Origin: Brachyhypopomus gauderio
Taxonomy: Eukaryota > Chordata > Actinopteri > Gymnotiformes > Hypopomidae
DNA: 64,000 nt
Direction of reading: 5' to 3'
Assembly (NCBI RefSeq): GCF_052324685.1
Contig: NC_135213.1
Coordinates: 3,311,646 to 3,375,645, forward strand
In this document: positions 33,021 to 45,065 of the stretch, one piece after another
How positions within the stretch are numbered: the stretch's first letter is position 1
Layout of the letters: each line of letters opens with the position of its first letter
Made by a program: the position numbers and the translations under genes
Notes under the pieces: generated by a model
Told to the model about the DNA's origin: nothing
The model's database searches: none
Seen by the model: the letters and a program-made list of their open reading frames with translations, nothing else

Positions 33021-35479
33021 AATGTGTTTATTAAAATCCAACAGTCAACAGTCAGTTACAGTAGATATGAGGAAGTTTAAGAAGAGTTTTAAGAAGAAGA
33101 AGATAAAACTGTTCTAAAGTATCTGGTCTTGACAATATTCCAACACAGAGGTACATAACACAGGTCATTTCCCCATGTAATGCACACATTATGCATCTGT
33201 GAATCAGTATACATTGATTTTGTGTTATGGTGCCATATTTAACAGAGGATATTCAATTAGCATTGTGCCAATTAGCATGATGTCATTTGCAGCATATGCC
33301 ATTGATGCTCTTTGAGTACTGAGTTCTGATTTCTGAACCACAGATTACCAAGTCCTTATCTTAAAGGTTATGGTCAGTGACTGAATCACAGGCAGTATTT
33401 ATATGTATTTACTTACATATCTGTATTTGTTATTCTCCTACTGATGCTAATACATTTAGATCTCGTTTGCTTGAGATTTTAAATTAAATTAGGTTGCATG
33501 AAATTGTTGTAATTCGCCAGTAGGGGGCAGTTAGAGATCTTACAGTAGTGTTCTGTGCTTTTCCAAATAACGTGGATAGAACACTGCTTTATTACATTAA
33601 TGCATTGACTGTGTCTGAATGCTATCTGTGTTTGTACATCATTGAAATGTCCTGGACTGAAAATAATGATTTTCAATAAAGTTTCTCAATATTTCTGAAA
33701 TTAGAGGGGTTTCCTGTTTGTCTTACCAACTGTCTTATCATGCCAACAAAACTTCATATTGAAGAACAGGTCTATAACTCATAATTACATTCTGTCTACA
33801 GACTGATCTGTCTTGCTCATTTTTAAATAATCATCACTCTGATTATGGTATATGTTGAGCTTTTACCTTGGCTGTCCTAGTAAAAATATTATTACTGGAA
33901 ACTAGTGCATACTTAATTATAATGATCATATAATTTTTTCTTAATTATATAATTGTGTGTTTGTGTGAGAGGCTGCTAGCATATCCAGGGCTGTGTGTGT
34001 GTGTTGGTTTGCATGCGTTTAATAGAGGTATAAAACATCGGGGTATGAACATTTGTATATTGGAGGTACCCATCTGGTGTGAATCAATTGTACACCTGTA
34101 CAAACCCATCTGTCTGTGTGTGTGTGTGTGTGTACATCTCTTCTAAATGCTTTCCAACCACCTTTCTCACCTGCAACTTTTCACTGTTTGCTGCTTGTAA
34201 ACCACATGAAGCAAACACAGTGTGTGCAGGCAGCAGCAGACCAGCACTAAGCCAGCGGTTAACAACATCTGACCACCAGCCTGTTTCACACAGACAGTTT
34301 GTACCATCCAACGTTGCTCTTTAAAGCATGTGATTATTCTGTAAATCTTTATGAAGCATTACATAGTTTTGATTACTAAAAAACAAGCAATACACAGTAT
34401 TGCTATTCTGTGATTGGCTTTGGTCCACTAACTGCAGATGGGCCATTTTATGAGCATCACATCACAGTCAAAATCTAACTAAACCATTCAGCTGAATTAC
34501 ATTCTCTACCCTGATGAGACCTTGTATGTTCTCCTGTTATTATTAGTGTTGTATGCAGCCTAACCACATAACCTTTAGCAGAGAAATGTGTTCACCAGTC
34601 CAACATCTCTGACCTACAACTATTTTGAGACAGACTATATTTTCAACAGTGCTGTCCACAAGAAGTGACAAATACATCCATGATTAGGGTTTCATATGAT
34701 AGCCTTTCACTCAACGACAGAGCTTCAGACTCAGACTTCACAAATGTATTTATTTATATGTATTTGTATTATTGGTTTTTTCCATGCTGTACAAAATGTT
34801 TCAGAAGGTGAATATACATATCTTCTACTAAAACTGAGCATGAGCTTCAAGGTTTTTATCTGTCAAGTTCACAGTTATATAGTGTAGACATGCAGTGGGT
34901 GGTTGACACCAGACTGTAGTAAGCAAGTGTGTGAATGACAATAGAAGGTAAATAGAAACCTGCAATTCTTGAGAAAACTGCAGAGTGATTGCACAGACTA
35001 AGTAAATATCAGTTAGTGGCTATGGTACTCCAAGTGGTTGCTATAACAATTTTATTGGCTGATATGGTATTCCAAGTGGTTGCTATAACAATGTTATTGG
35101 CTGATATGCTGTAACTAGGCGATTGTTAAACAGTTGTTATATTATCCCAGATGGTTGCAGGGTGGTTAAGGTGGTTGATAACGAACTGTTATGTTGCCCT
35201 CTAAAATCTAACACCATCTCCTTAGCATAAAGCAGTGTAATTACTGGCCTGGTCTCATTCATAGTGTTTCTGAATTAATCTAAATTGCAGGCTTTGCTGT
35301 ATCATGAAAACAACAGAAATTCTCCTACTTGACATAATCACTGATAAACAAAACTGAGTCAGTGATTATTTTGGAGCTTTTATACAACATGATGAGAATA
35401 TAGATATTTATGATAAACTGAGGATAACACCTGTGCTTTCAAGAGAACAGCTCCAGATCCCTCCTTTGTTTGAAGCTAT

Positions 35480-35700
35480 TGGCTACGTTCTGTGTTATGT
35501 GTGAGCTACTGTGCGCTGTTTGCGTTAACATAAAGTGTGTGTGTTAATAAATGTATGTGTGTCACAATGCATTTGCCTCGTTGTGCCTGCCTCCCTCAAA
35601 GTTACAGAAAGACAAGACACCAAATGCCAGGATACATCTCTCGAGCAAAGAAAGGGAAGAAGAAGAGCTGGCGTGTGATCCCCTTTAGCACCTAGTGCCC
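35480..35700 (+). mobile_element. LTR 3' part plus internal start of an LTR element
   Basis: An LTR 3' end with a TAATAAA signal ends GTTACA at 35606 and is followed by 'gaaagacaag' and then a coding start M-P-G-Y. The same junction, in the opposite orientation, occurs at 37342-37320. This identifies two copies of one family and locates its primer-binding region. This copy is truncated. Confidence 0.6.
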
Positions 35701-35720
35701 CTAGAACCTCCTACCCTTCA

Positions 35721-36360
35721 GTGCAGTGGGGAACCGTCAGGGCCCTCTACGCCCTCTCAGAGGGCCTAAAATATTCTTAAAACATTATATATATAGTTAT
35801 CCAATTTTATTTTATCTACTTACAGTTTTACAATCGACATCTAAACAATTACAAAAATAAAAGCAAATAAATTATTCACCCGTGTCTATTCAATCTGTGT
35901 TGGAAGGTGAGGGGTTAAGTGGAAGCGCCTGTGTCTCCCCCTATCAGGACTGTGATGCCCGCTGTTCGTTTACAGAGGGCCTGGCAGTTATAATTCAGCA
36001 CAATACCAGTTTCAAATGACAGTAAAATTGACCAATCATATCTTCCCTCTTAGTGGGCGGGCTTAACTGTATGATAATTTCCGCCCGCTGTGGTGACGCT
36101 AGCTGTCGTTAGCACCACCGCTAGCTAGTTTCGATTCAGTCCTTTGACATCCTCATTTACATATTCTGCTTCCGAGAACCACGGAGCTGTGAAACCTTAT
36201 TTTGTTTGGTAACTTATTTTGCTTAACAAGTTTTCTAGTACAAATGTTATTTTTTATTGCGTTTCTAAAGCTATACTGTCGTCTTGGTTTTTTCTTTATT
36301 CTTTACTGCAGTTTATTAGGAGAGGAAAAAAAAATTTCGGGGGTGGTAGCGGGCCCAGGT
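35721..36360 (+). mobile_element. Probable hAT element fragment
   Basis: It starts 'cagtgcagtggggaaccgtc' with a short internal hairpin (agggccctct...agagggcc). It then holds promoter-like GC-rich sequence with 'gctagctgtcgttagc'. The terminus is hAT-like, but the far end and target-site duplication were not found. Confidence 0.4.
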
Positions 36361-36385
36361 TTAATGGTCACGGTTCGCTACTGCT

Positions 36386-37320
36386 TCAGTGTGTATTCAG
36401 TGTGTATCTTCCCAGGGAGGAAGACAGGGGAAAGACGGGGGAAAACACGTTAGACAACACAGGCACATTTACGAAAACACACACAGGAACATGAAATACG
36501 AGAGGCACAACAGGGAAAAGGGGGTTAGGAAGAAACACTGGGACAGACACAAACACTGGCTCAGGGAAACACGAAAACAGAGTCAGGGTTTGTGCTTGTA
36601 GGAGGGCTGCCAGGGGAGAAAACCCTCCCTGGACTGCAGGCGCTGCAGTGGGCGGTCCTTTTCCTGCCCTTGCCGCAAACCCTCCGCCGGGTGCGGTACT
36701 GCTGGCAGATGCCCTTGCAGCCCTCTTGGTGGGCACACGACCAGTCTCTCTGGAAGCCCTGGGCGCACCGCAGGGTACGCCTGCCAATGCTCACTCGTCT
36801 CCCTCTGAGAACCCCACAGGGAAACCCCTTCTCCTCCTGGTGGTCGCTCCGCTGGTCTGGCCGCTTGTGCAGGTGTCTCCGCCTCCATCTCCTCCTCCGA
36901 GCCACCCGAGCTCCATGTCATTGGCTCCCCCGAGGTGTAGCACCAGGAGCAGTCCACATCGCTCCCCTCAGAGTGGGAAAGAGGAATGCCCTCTGTTCTG
37001 ACCTCTCTTCTCCCTCACGGTTGCTCCCGTTCAGTGTAGGATTCACCCTCCAAGTACTCAGATGGAGGCGATATGCCCTCCGCTCCCTCACACTCCGTGA
37101 GGTCTGAGCACTCGGATGGAGAGGGGCTCACTTCCTCCCCATTGCACTCCGAGGGGCTCGAGCACTTGGACGGAGGGGGGCTTGCGTCCTCACCGTAGTA
37201 CTTGGTGGGGACCGAGTACAGGGATGGAGGAGGACTAACCTCTTCCTCACCTGGGGAAGAGGCGTGGTGGCGCCTACTTGTCCTCTTCCCCTTCTTTGTG
37301 AACAACGTGTAGCCTGGCAT
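36386..37320 (-). pseudogene. Broken internal frame of an LTR element
   Basis: From the M-P-G-Y start beside the LTR (37320) a minus-strand frame runs to 37015. It is rich in repeated SPPPS and SECxG blocks, with a basic start (KKGKRTSRRHH). Coding potential continues in shifted frames to about 36386, with a proline/valine repeat such as PVFVSVPVF. GC content is far above the surroundings. It may be a gag-like protein. I recognise no domain, and it is interrupted by frameshifts. Confidence 0.45.
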
Positions 37321-37341
37321 TTCTTGGTCGGCTTGTCTTTC

Positions 37342-37664
37342 TGTGACGCTGAGTGCGCGTTAATAAAACGAGGCGGCACCGAACAAACTTTTACTTTTAT
37401 TTGGCATGATGCGCAGACAGTGCACATAGAACACTTACACATACACACGTATATGACTCTGACAAAGACAAGCACAGGACATTGCACAAACGCACATTAT
37501 ATAGACGCACTACACAATCCCCTAGTGATCACGAGATGAGCCACAGGTGAGATGAACATGCACACTGACAACCCACACCTACGGAAGTACATATACAGAC
37601 ATAACCAGACACAGACAACATTAAGACATGCCCAAAGGAAGGGGTCCGAAACTGTTCCGTGACA
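37342..37664 (-). mobile_element. LTR (323 bp) attached to the broken internal region
   Basis: On the + strand it runs from TGTGACGC to CCGTGACA. The words 'cacacctacggaagtac', 'ggggtccg' and 'gttccgtgaca' are shared with the solo LTRs at 47777, 54235 and 63109. The next bases, 'gtgagtgaaattatact', resume the unit shared with 53755. Confidence 0.75.
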
Positions 37665-37779
37665 GTGAGTGAAATTATACTGAACAGAACAAACGTGAAA
37701 TTATATTTGATGTATAAGGTGTAAGTGTGTGTGCATGTCTAAATGTATTTATATAAGTGTATTTGCAACTATTTGTGCA

Positions 37780-38060
37780 GTCATGGTCCTGTGGTAGGGA
37801 ACTGGGCTAATGACCGGAAGGTCATGGGTTCGATTCCCAGGCCTGAGGCCATGACTGAGGTGCCCTTGAGCAAGACACCTAACCCCAACTGCTCCCCAGG
37901 CTAGGGCTGCCCATCGCTCTGGGCATGTGTGCACCACAGCCCCCTAGTAATCACTAGTGTGTGTTTGTGTGTGTGTTCTAATTGCACAGATGGGAAAAAG
38001 TGGAGGACAAATTTCGATTGCGGTGAAAAAAAAAATCACAATTGACAAATATGGCACATT
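37780..38060 (+). mobile_element. tRNA-derived SINE
   Basis: The head is tRNA-like, with an A-box-like stretch (tggtcctgtggtaggga) and a perfect B box, GGTTCGATTCC. It is followed by a tRNA-unrelated body ('ccatgactgaggtgcccttg', 'gccccctagtaatcactag') and an A-rich 3' end. Paralogous units 1 and 3 lack it at the same place (53845 'ctgtgcatacatacca'). A second copy lies at 59275-59566. It is not a functional tRNA gene. Confidence 0.85.
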
Positions 38061-38112
38061 TAACATACCATTGCTAACCAAATTTTTTTCTTACCACAAG
38101 ACAGCCAACAGG

Positions 38113-38131
38113 CCTAACCCTAACCCTAACC
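38113..38131. repeat. Short telomere-like repeat
   Basis: Three adjacent CCTAACC-type units of the vertebrate telomere motif. Paralogous positions in units 1 and 3 lack them. Confidence 0.6.
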
Positions 38132-38163
38132 TTTGCTTAAGTTTATCTTCATAGTTCCGATAT

Positions 38164-40487
38164 GACTACTACTACTACTACTAATAATAATAATAATAAT
38201 AATAATCCATTTTATTTATAGTGCACTTTACATTTCAAGGAAACCTCAAAGTGTAGTTAAAATCAGAACAAACATATAAGAGCAAGTAGATAAAAACAAC
38301 AAAAATTTCGCACATCAGAGATAATACAACAAATACTAGTGGGATTTTTAAAATATAAACGTTTTAAGATTTCTTTTAAAAGACTCCACGCTCTGTGGTG
38401 CTCTCAAGGGGTCTGGGAGAGCATTCCAGAGACGTGGGGCAACAGCTTGGAAGGCCCGGTCACCCATAGTGCGTAGTTTGGTCCGGGGCTGCTGAAGGCA
38501 GTAGGTATTAGTTGAGCGGAGATGTCTTGCGGTGTTGTGCGGAATAAGAAGCTCTTTGAGGTAGAGTGGAGCGTTTCCATGGAGACATTGATGAGTAAGA
38601 AGGCAGAGTTTATATTGGATTCTGTAATGAATGGGTAACCAGTGTAAAGTTTGTAGAACCGGTGTGATGTGGTCATATTTGCGTCTCCTCATCAGGATCC
38701 TGGCAGCACAGTTCTGAATTTGCTGAAGCTTCTGTAGGCTCCTGTCAGAGATTCCTGCAAGGAGGGTATTGCAATAGTCCAGCCTGGAGGAGACAAAGGC
38801 ATGGACCAGTTTTTCAGCGTCCAGTTGGGAAAGAGAGGGACGGAGTTTTGCTATATTTTTTAGATGAAAGAAGGAGATTTTGGAGAGGTGACGGATGTGT
38901 TCAGTAAATGATAAATGTGGGTCAAATTTGACACCTAGATTTGTAACAGAGGAAGAAAGGGGAATGCTATGGCCAGAGACAGAGATATTACTGATGAGAG
39001 CTGCCTTGGTCTGATGTGGAGTACCTATTAGAATGGCTTCCGTTTTGTCACTATTTAACTGAAGAAGGTTCTTTGACATCCATACCTTAATCTCCTCCAG
39101 GCATGCAGTGAGAACTGGTGGTGTGGCTGAGGTGGAAATGGGATCTGTTTTAAGATATAACTGACTGTCGTCCGCATAGGAGTGAAATGATAGACCATGT
39201 TTCCTGATAATGTGGCCCAGAGGGAGCATATAGACGGTAAACAGTGCTGGTCCAAGCACTGACCCTTGAGGGACCCCATAGGTGACAGTGTGGGGAGTTG
39301 ACCTTGCTTCCCCCAGGGCCACATACTCAGTTCTGTCAGTGAGGTATGACTGGAACCATTGGAGGATGGTCCCAGAAAGCCCAACTGTAGTTTGGAGTCG
39401 ATGCAGCAAGATGTTATGGTCCACAGTATCAAAGGCAGCTGAGAGATCCAGGAGTATAAGGAGTGATGGGAAGCCATGGTCAGCAGCCATCAGGAGGTCA
39501 TTGGTAACCCTGACCAGTGCTGTCTCCGAGTTGTGTGCAATCCGGAAACCAGATTGAAAAGTCTCATACAAGTTGTGTGTATGAAGATGATGATGAAGCT
39601 GAACAGCAACAACCAGGACCTTGGAGAGAAATGGCAGGTTAGAGATGGGTCTGTAGTTTGACAGGTTTTCAGGATCTAATGAGGGTTTTTTCAAGAGTGG
39701 GTGAATAAGAGCCGTTTTTAGGACTGAGGGGACTTTCCCAGTTTGCAGTGAGTTATTTATTATTGCAGTAATGAGTGGGCTAATAACAGAGATGTTAGCT
39801 TTTATTAGTGCTGTTGGGAGAGGATCAAGTGAACATGTGGAGGGCCTCAATTTCCGGATATGTTCCTCCACCTCTCTCTGCGTGGTGTCAGTAAAGTGAG
39901 AGAGTAAGGTCACTGGCTCTGGAGGTGATGGTGTAGAGGGTGATAGAGATAGTAAGGCAGAGCGGATGGATTTTACCTTGTTGGAGAAGAATGTCATAAA
40001 CCTATTACAGAGCTCTCCCGTTTGGTTACTGCATGTATGGGTTTGAGGTTTCAGTAAGTGGCTTATTGTAGAAAACAGCTGTTTTGAGTTTCCGGAACTG
40101 ATGCTAATTTTGTGAGAGTAAAATTGAGACCGAGCTGTGGCTAGAGCTTTAGAATAGGCCTTTTGATGGTCACGGTAAGCTTGCTTGTGGACAACCAGGC
40201 CTGAGGAGACATAGCGTCGCTCCAGGACACGTCCAGCTGTCTTCATATTCCGCAGCTCATCAGTGAACCACGGGGCTGATCTGGAGAAGGAGACCGTTCT
40301 TGATTTCAGTGGGGCATGGGACTCAAGAATGTTGTGGAGGCCGGTATTGTAGTAGTCAACAGAGTCATTAAGTGACATAAAAAGTGCAGTGGTTGATAGT
40401 TCCTTCATATCTTGACTGAGAGTGGCAGGATTAATATTTTTCGGGTTTCTGAACTGAATTAGACGTTTTGGTTTGGAGTGCTGGTTA
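38164..40487 (-). mobile_element. 5'-truncated L2-clade LINE
   Basis: The ends are defined by the paralogous empty site in unit 3: 'gatatgactactg' joins directly to 'ctggttactgtgtaaactc' at about 53957-53985. The 3' end on the minus strand has 'ctataaataaaatgg' and then a (ATT)n/(AGT)n tail. Its reverse transcriptase frame is uninterrupted. Confidence 0.85.
38348..40487 (-). CDS. LINE reverse transcriptase, N-terminally truncated
   Basis: An open frame of about 712 residues encodes the post-endonuclease part of an L2-clade ORF2. Motifs in the 717-residue frame are LSNYRPISNLPFLSK (about 280), AFDTVDH (356), GVPQGSVLGP (409) and the catalytic YADD (442-445). The conserved tail has LDYCNTLLAG, TPVLQTLHWLPI and APRLWNALPDPLR. 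The endonuclease domain is absent because the element is 5'-truncated. The ATG at 40501 lies in flanking host DNA, so the upstream five codons are not part of the element. No stop or frameshift is seen, which suggests a fairly recent insertion. Confidence 0.9.
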
Positions 40488-41279
40488 CTGTGTAAGCTCA
40501 CCAGGAAATGTTCATGTTGAAGGCTGAATCCAGGGTGTCAGTTTCCCAGGGCACAGATATAAACTGAGGATCACCACATGGTTCAGTAAATTCCTTTTAA
40601 CCCTCCAAATATAGTGGCAGTATAGAAATTTGTATGACTGATCTGGTCTGGGGTTTTTGTCTATTTTGTCTCCACCATTGCAACCCCATATAAGCAACTA
40701 CACTGTTGTTGTCCGAGTGTGTTTTATGTTCAGTTGAAGTAAATGGTCTAGTAACCCTCTAATACACCTCTAATACCCCTCTAGTACCACTCTGACCAGG
40801 CCATTTTCCTTTCCAACATCCCCAGTAGTCAAAGGCCCATGCTCAGTCAAATTCTCCCATTCATCTAGAATTCATCATTTTCAGAGTAATGAGGGATACA
40901 TCTGAAGGTCTTCTGTGGTATCTGGAACCAAGACCTTAGCAGCAAACCCTGTAAGTTGTGAGGTGGGCCTCCATGGATCAGACTTCTTTTGACAGAATAT
41001 CCCCCAGATGTTCAGTCAGATGGGGATCTTTGAAATTTGTACACTTTGTCAACACCTTGTAACTCTGTCATGGTCCTTCTGAAAATAGGAAATATGTCCT
41101 GCACACCAGGGAAAATCCACAGGATGTGCCGTTATTGAGATGCTCTGACCCCAGTCATTTACCCATCACAATTAGTCACATCAAAGTCCCTCAGATCCTT
41201 CTGCATGTTGCAGCACTCAACTGTCATTGAAAATGTGATGACAGATCAGAAATTATGGCATTGAAATTTTCTTTCAGCA

Positions 41280-41336
41280 CATAAGCCACACCCCCAACTA
41301 CATAAAGCAGAGTCACATTTCCGCAGTGTGTCTACA
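41280..41336 (+). promoter_or_regulatory. Promoter of Ig receptor copy 2
   Basis: It has 'cataagccacacccccaact', a 'acataaag' box and 'cagagtcacattt', nearly identical to copy 3 and related to copy 1. Confidence 0.6.
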
Positions 41337-43776
41337 ATGACAGCAGCGATGATTTGTATATTGGTTCTGCTTCTCCTCTTCCATGGCGTTAGTAAGTAAT
41401 ACTGGTCTCATTTATTTTATTATATAGAGAGGGTAAAATATAACATTTTGAATTACAAGATAACACAAAATAATACAAAAGTTACATCTGAATGTTTTCT
41501 ATACTGTTCCCCTCCGACAGCTGGTGTTTATGGTCATTGTGTGGTGTTTGTTTTCATTTTGTGGTGTTTTCTAAATTACAGATTTTCTCCCAGTAACTCT
41601 GGGTTCCCCAGACTCTTTAATATTGGTGGCAGAACTTGGTGATGATGTCACTGTATGGTGCCAGTCAGGCCCGTTGACAGTCTCGCTGGGGCCCGGGACA
41701 AGAAAGATTCATGTGCCCCCCCCCCCTACGCGAAATTGACGTAATCGCAGTGGCTCCGCCCGTGCGCGAGGGCCTCGCGCGCTGTCGGTTCGCGAGGTCG
41801 TGCACCTCTCGAATTTTGTAACTTCGTGCGCGCCGCGCTTCAGCGCGATGGACAAAGTCATGTTTGCAGGGTTCATACACCTTTATAAGGTGGAATTCAA
41901 GCACTTGTACGTCATTTTCAAGGTCCATTTCAATATTTTCCAGCACGTTAAACTTAATTAAGGTAAATATTTATACATATACTCGAAATGATTCAAAATA
42001 ATTCGCTTTTTATCACATTATTTAATAGTTGTTTATTTTCAAAACGCCCAATCTTGTCTTCACGAGAACTGTTCAGTCAGACAGCTATTTGTTGTGAAAC
42101 GAAGTAGTTACAATTTCAAGCATTTTCAAGTACTTTACCCTAAATTCCAGCACTTTTCAAACATGGAACACAATGCAACTTTAAAATTCGTCAGGTAAAT
42201 GTTTTTCCTTTCTTTTCTGCGCTCCAGATTTCAGTATTTACTTTAACTATCCACCACTGTATTTCTCGCTGTTGGGCGGATACCGGCCGGCTACAGTCGG
42301 TGCTGGATCAAACCATTTTCCAGTGGGAGGCGGGGGTGTATGCACTTAATGGAAAATATGCAGATAGGTAAAAAACATATATATTTGAGCCATTGAGCTT
42401 ATTATGAGTACATAATTTTATATTAATGAAAGATTTCAAGATTATTTAAAAATTATAGACTTTAAATAAAAAATAAATTGCTGGGCTCTTTGATGGGCCC
42501 CCCTGGCCCTAGGGCCCGGGACAACAGACCCGGTTGTCCCCCCCTGTCGACGGGGCTGGTGCCAGTATGACCCGATGCAAGCAGCTTACATATACTGGTT
42601 CAAACAGACAGACAGTTCTGTACCAGACCAACTTCAGTGCCAATTATATAAAAAACATTTTGCAGCAAGCCCCTGTAATGTTGTTAATCAGAATAATCAT
42701 ATGCTGATGTCTGTAAACTCCCAAAACAGCTCTTTGACAATAACTGCAGTGAATCTCTCAGATTCAGGACTGTATTACTGTGGCATTTGGCAGAGTAACA
42801 GCATTTACTTCAGTAATGCAACACTATTACAAGTGAGAGGTACGTTTTTGTGTAAAAGAATCATGTTACATTGCTCACATTTCTCTGGCTTGTTTGAGAA
42901 AAGATGATTATGCATTATGCCTTTCTACATTAATGTAACTTATTAATAATTTTTCAGAGCAAGAAGAAACACTTCCAGATCACAGTACTCAAGGTTGGTT
43001 ATGGCATATTCTTAATCGGATCAGTTTCTCTTTTGCTTAATAAACTGCAGCTCTTAAAATTCTTTTCCTTCTGCAACAGTTTGTTGTTCGTCTGCTGTTT
43101 AAAATGTAAAATATGAATCAAATGTAAGATTTCTTGAAATGTGCAGCTTTATAAAGATCTGCCTGTTCTTCAGAAGTCTTCCTCACACTGATGGTGGTGT
43201 TTGGTGGTGTGATTGTGGTTCTCCTCAGTGTTCTTCTAGTCATGCTGAAGAACAGAAAACAACACACAGGTACCAATGGTACTGTTCTGCTGTTTAAACA
43301 GACCCAAAAACCTCTTTTGCATGTTCAAAAATAAAACTTGTGAAATGGAAATTGAGAAAAGTATTGATAACTGTATTGATAACTGTATTGGTAAATGTAT
43401 GCTCATTAACATTTTTGACTGTTTCTTACAGGCATTGGCTCTATAAAGGTAAATCTGATAATGCATGAAAAAAGGTTCAAACCCATATAAATATACACCA
43501 GTTTATGCAGTATAGCTTTGCATTCAGTCAATTAATTATCAATATAAATAAACAAAAAGTATAAAATGAAGGAAATTTTGTTATTTACATTTTCAGAAAT
43601 AACTGCACATTATTCAAACAATACAGAATCATTATATAAAAAGCTTATACTAATCAAGGAAATGGCATTTATCAGTCCAGATATTTGGTCTGTCATTGCA
43701 GGAGCAGGATTCTAACTACGCTGGACGACACAGTGAAGTTGTGTATTCTCATGTTGTGTATTCTGTAAGACACTAG
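41337..43776 (+). pseudogene. ITIM-bearing V-set Ig receptor, copy 2, disrupted by hAT
   Basis: The exon plan is that of copy 1: 41337-41391 (signal), V exon 41582-41665 plus 42567-42839, 42958-42993 (stalk), 43174-43269 (membrane), 43432-43448, and 43702-43776 (tail, stop TAG). The V exon is split by an 893-bp hAT element just after the codon of the B-strand cysteine. Outside the insertion all phases match and no stop is present, so the break is probably recent. The tail is shorter than in copies 1 and 3. It keeps SNYAG, where the +3 hydrophobic residue is lost, and two overlapping VVYSHV/VVYSV motifs. Expression could survive only if the insertion were spliced out, which nothing here supports. 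Confidence 0.85.
41666..42558. mobile_element. Non-autonomous hAT inside receptor copy 2
   Basis: The terminal inverted repeats are CAGGCCCGTTGACAG and, inverted, CAGCCCCGTCGACAG. The perfect 8-bp duplication GTGCCAGT lies at 41658-41665 and 42559-42566. The subterminal 'ggggcccgggacaa' motif is also repeated in inverted form near 42510-42530. No transposase frame is present. Confidence 0.95.
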
Positions 43777-45065
43777 CAGTGTGTTGGGATAGAACAAAGT
43801 TACACATCATTAGAATTAAATATAATTATAATTATACATCATTAAAGTCACATATCATTATACGTATATATCATTACAGTTATATATCATTCTTTCACTG
43901 TTTGAAGATATTTACATACTTCATTACTTTAACAACTACAGCTACAAGAGGCTGATCTCCATCATAAATTTCATTTCTGTACTCTGTAGTTTTGACAAAC
44001 ACAATCAGCAGACAGTATTGATATGTTTTCAAATGCAAAACCAATTGCAAATGCATAAAAACTGTAATCTCTGTTAGGTTTTGAGTGTGAGGCATACCAG
44101 ACTGGATTAACCCAGGAGAGTTTAAGAGTGTGATGGATCACAGATTGGATTAACCCAGGGGAGTTTGGGAGTCTGATATGACCAGTATATGGAGGCTATG
44201 GAGGGTCAATTTTTTATTCATGATACTTTTTTATGGCAATTGTGGTAACACTACCACACAAGGGTTCTGTGTTAATGACCCCAGTGTTAGCATAACAACA
44301 AGTCAATTGAATGTTACTGCTGAAGAACTGGAGTTAAGAACATTCACTGAATAATCATCCATTTGTATTTTTAGTCATTTGTGCAAAAATATCTCAAACA
44401 TGGCTCTTTACTTTATACTCTTTACTGTCCATATATAGACAAAAATTATAAATATTTACCTTTTGTGTGTGTATGTGTGTGTGTGTGTGTTTGTTGGATG
44501 TGGTAGCAGTTGATTTGATATATGTAGTAACAGCTGATGTATTATGATTTGGGAGTGGTGGTTAAAATCTTTAGATTCTTTAGAGAATTTTCAGAGTGTA
44601 TTCTCTATTCTTTGGTCTTTGTTGTAATAAGCCATGTGAAACCATATCATGCATCCACCAAGTTATCTCTCACGTGGTGGAACATGTAGAACAAATGAAG
44701 TGATCTTCCTGTTTTTCTCAGGGAAAACAGGGTTTAAAAACTAAAGGTGTGTGAAAATAAAGTTGCAATGGTTAAATAAAAAAAAACATTAACTGCCCCC
44801 CGCCAAAAAATGCTAATTGCCATTGTTAAAATTACCAATATGTTTTTATTTCAATGGAAAGTAATTCATCTTACTTTAAACTTGTCCAGACATAAACACA
44901 ATTTAAATTGTTTAAAGCAATTTCATTGCTCATTCTATCTGACGGGGTAGTGAGTACTGAATGTTTGTTCTAAATAATAAAGTTATCTTTTTGAGGCAAA
45001 TTAAAGGCAGACAAATGAACAGACATTCGTATATTTACAGTTAAACAATGAACATCTAGTGTGTG
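43777..45065. other. Downstream flank of receptor copy 2
   Basis: AT-rich DNA aligns with 57249-58840 (e.g. 'ggattaacccaggggagttt', 'caatggaaagtaattcatct'), with an AATAAA at 44976. No other gene. Confidence 0.6.

Noticed and set aside
37780-37860. tRNA-like sequence with a perfect B box
   Set aside because: Part of a SINE with a second copy at 59.5 kb and a long unrelated body. No sound cloverleaf for a functional tRNA was evident.
38113-38131. Telomere-like CCCTAA units
   Set aside because: Only about three units, likely slippage of 'cctaac' in a duplicated segment. Too short to infer a fusion or telomere seeding.
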